A stretch of DNA of 64,000 nt from Terribium retamae (GTDB lineage Bacteria; Pseudomonadota; Alphaproteobacteria; Rhizobiales; Rhizobiaceae): assembly GCF_022347545.1 (NCBI RefSeq), contig NZ_JAKREW010000008.1:119794-183793 (forward strand), in the 5' to 3' direction. Shown here piece after piece: positions 62,358-64,000 of the stretch. Position numbers and translations under genes: made by a program. The notes under the pieces are model-generated. The model was not told where the DNA came from, made no database searches, and saw only the letters and a list, made by a program, of their open reading frames with translations. The first letter of the stretch is position 1. The number at the start of each line of letters is the position of its first letter.

Positions 62358-63992
62358 ATGCGGCAAACTGTGTCGACCCGGCAAGTTCGGGTGGGTATTT
62401 CACTGCGTGGAAGACTCGGACTACTTGCTTCGACCTCTCTCTTCCTGAGCTTTCTTCCAGTAGAGCCTGCCTCTGCCGCCTGTGTCCTTTCGTCAACGCC
62501 CGGCGACGATACCGTCATCTGCGATAGCGGCACGACAGTCGGCAATCTTGTCGATACCGGCGGCAACAACACGCTACTCTTCCCTGCCGGCGGCACCGGA
62601 CAGATCACCGGCAATGTGACCTACGGCGCAGGCGCGGATCGCATCGACATGCAGTCCGGCACTATTACTGGCACGGTGGAACAGGGTGACGGCGTCGACA
62701 GTTTCGTGATCGGCGCTGGTACGGTGAGCGGGAATGTCCAGCAAGGCGCCGGCATCGACGATTTCCAGATGACCGGCGGCCAGATCGGTTCGCTCAACCA
62801 GGGCGACGGTCTCGACACTTTCTTCATGTCGAACGGACGTATCGTCGATTTCTTCGACGACGGTGATCGCGCCGTGATGACGGGCGGACGCATCGGCCGC
62901 GTGAACATGAAGCTCGACAAGAACTACTTCAACATGTCGGGCGGCACCATCGATCGCAATCTCGTCACTGGCTTCGACCAGGATACAGTCATCGTCTCCG
63001 GCGGCACGATTGGCGGCAATATCAGTGTCAGCGGCGGCAACGACAGCGTGACCGTGACAGGCGGGTCGATCGGCGGCGACGTGCTCCTCTCCTTTGGCGA
63101 AGACACCTTCAACTGGAACGGTGGCGGCATCATCTACGGCACGATCGAACTCGGTGGCGACAACGACACCGCAACGCTCAGCAATCTCAACAATGGCAAT
63201 CTCGGCGCCACGAAAGCGATTAGCGGCGGGCTCGGCACGGATGCGGTCACGCTTTCGAACGTCGATCTTTCCAATGTTTCCCGGCTGCAGAATTGGGAAA
63301 CCGTCAACGCGACGAACGATACCGAATTGACATTCGGCGGAACGCTTGTGCTGGGTGACACCGGCACCGGAACGGGGACCCTTAATGTCGACGCAACCAG
63401 CACGCTTTATGGCGGCGGCGGCAATGGTGGCGTTTCGGCCTTCTCGGCAGGACAACTTGCCAATGTCGTCAACGCCGGACGCATCGATCTCACCAATGGC
63501 GGCAGCAGCCTGACCGACACGTTCACCATTGCCGGCAACTATACCGGCAATGACGGCCTCCTGTTGCTGCAGACCGTACTCGGCGCCGATTCTTCTGCTT
63601 CGGACAAACTTGTGATTTCCGGCGGAACGGCCAGCGGCAGCACAAGCGTCACGGTCGTGAATGTCGGCGGCGCCGGCGCTGCCACGACACAGGACGGCAT
63701 CATGGTGGTGCAGTCGTTGAACGGCGCCACCACCACTTCCAGCGCCTTCGCACTCAATGGTCCAGTCGCGGCCGGTGCCTATGAATACTATCTGTTCAAA
63801 GGCGGCGTCAGCGCCGGCAGCAACGAAAACTGGTACCTGCGCTCAACACTGATCTCTTCGACGCCCGCGCCGGCGCCCGATCCGTTGGAACCCACGCCGC
63901 CACCGCCGCAACCCGAACCCCCCGAGGCCGAACCGCCTGCTCCACCACCCGTCGCGCCCCCGCCACCGGTGCCGCCAGAGCCAGTCTCTTAA
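62358..63992 (+). CDS. Autotransporter-like passenger protein, probably cut at right edge
   Basis: 544 residues as read. Signal peptide to about residue 39 (LLASTSLFLSFLPVEPASA). Residues 45-290 hold beta-helix repeats of about 22 residues with the pattern GxVxQGDGxDxFxMxGGxIG, for example GTVEQGDGVDSFVIGAG and GGNISVSGGNDSVTVTGGSI. A Pro-rich linker (510-543) follows, where an autotransporter barrel normally begins. The TAA at 63990 falls inside sequence resembling a tagmentation adapter, so the stop is probably an artefact and the real gene likely continues. Confidence 0.8.
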   Translation: MRQTVSTRQVRVGISLRGRLGLLASTSLFLSFLPVEPASAACVLSSTPGDDTVICDSGTTVGNLVDTGGNNTLLFPAGGTGQITGNVTYGAGADRIDMQSGTITGTVEQGDGVDSFVIGAGTVSGNVQQGAGIDDFQMTGGQIGSLNQGDGLDTFFMSNGRIVDFFDDGDRAVMTGGRIGRVNMKLDKNYFNMSGGTIDRNLVTGFDQDTVIVSGGTIGGNISVSGGNDSVTVTGGSIGGDVLLSFGEDTFNWNGGGIIYGTIELGGDNDTATLSNLNNGNLGATKAISGGLGTDAVTLSNVDLSNVSRLQNWETVNATNDTELTFGGTLVLGDTGTGTGTLNVDATSTLYGGGGNGGVSAFSAGQLANVVNAGRIDLTNGGSSLTDTFTIAGNYTGNDGLLLLQTVLGADSSASDKLVISGGTASGSTSVTVVNVGGAGAATTQDGIMVVQSLNGATTTSSAFALNGPVAAGAYEYYLFKGGVSAGSNENWYLRSTLISSTPAPAPDPLEPTPPPPQPEPPEAEPPAPPPVAPPPPVPPEPVS

Positions 63993-64000
63993 ACACATCT
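63982..64000. other. Likely sequencing-adapter (Tn5 mosaic end) remnant at the right end
   Basis: The last 19 bases match CTGTCTCTTATACACATCT, the transposase mosaic-end adapter, at 17 of 19 positions (differences at 63983 and 63992). The adapter end coincides with the window end. It contains the only stop codon closing the passenger gene. Confidence 0.6.

Overview
The window reads as chromosomal or megaplasmid DNA of a high-GC alphaproteobacterium of the Rhizobiales, most likely Phyllobacteriaceae/Rhizobiaceae (Mesorhizobium-like). This rests on the gene repertoire (RhtX-type siderophore permease, PuuD urate hydroxylase, PuuE-UraD fusion, CobW-WD40 pair, CdhR/CdhA/CdhC carnitine module) and on intergenic repeats with the TAGAGCGTTTCCG core that I recall from that group. 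No rRNA, tRNA, CRISPR array, prophage or insertion sequence was recognised. Both ends lie inside autotransporter-like passenger genes, and the last 19 bases closely resemble a sequencing-transposon mosaic end.

Region 1 (1-11.9 kb), iron: a four-gene operon in iucA-iucB-iucC-iucD order for an NRPS-independent hydroxamate/citrate siderophore, a divergent MFS exporter, and an rhtA-rhtX pair (TonB receptor plus single-protein inner-membrane importer). The left edge holds the 5' part of a surface protein. Region 2 (12-19.6 kb), regulators and small modules: LacI regulator with an adjacent perfect palindrome, EamA transporter, DUF2000 protein with a divergent AraC regulator, MarR regulator, His-rich CobW GTPase with a WD40 protein, and a MarR/membrane-protein divergon with paired 12-bp palindromes.

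Region 3 (19.7-38.2 kb), nitrogen and purine catabolism: class III aminotransferase plus glutamine-synthetase-like ligase, glycerate 2-kinase, UPF0303 protein, guanine deaminase, PuuD, a LysR regulator, Dps, then uraH-xdhA-xdhB-xdhC divergent from puuE::uraD, allE, allA and a deaminase. Together these take guanine through xanthine, urate, 5-hydroxyisourate, OHCU and allantoin, then ureidoglycine to ureidoglycolate to glyoxylate; the step from allantoate to ureidoglycine is missing. Glycerate kinase could finish glyoxylate assimilation. Region 4 (38.3-47.1 kb): a dipeptide/opine-type ABC transporter with three paralogous 529-residue Tat-exported binding proteins, two of which share a duplicated leader with a covarying hairpin.

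Region 5 (47.2-57.8 kb): a secreted RTX-GH16 glucanase, then a compact seven-gene operon (cdhC, cdhA, acyl-CoA dehydrogenase, DUF2161 nuclease-like protein, NDP-forming acyl-CoA ligase, caiD, alpha/beta hydrolase) divergent from an AraC/GATase regulator, consistent with gamma-butyrobetaine, crotonobetaine and carnitine catabolism. Region 6 (57.8-64 kb): a small hypothetical gene, GNAT acetyltransferase, SnoaL-like protein, xylulokinase and TTC38-like protein around a 13-bp-arm palindrome, and a repeat-rich autotransporter passenger running off the right end.
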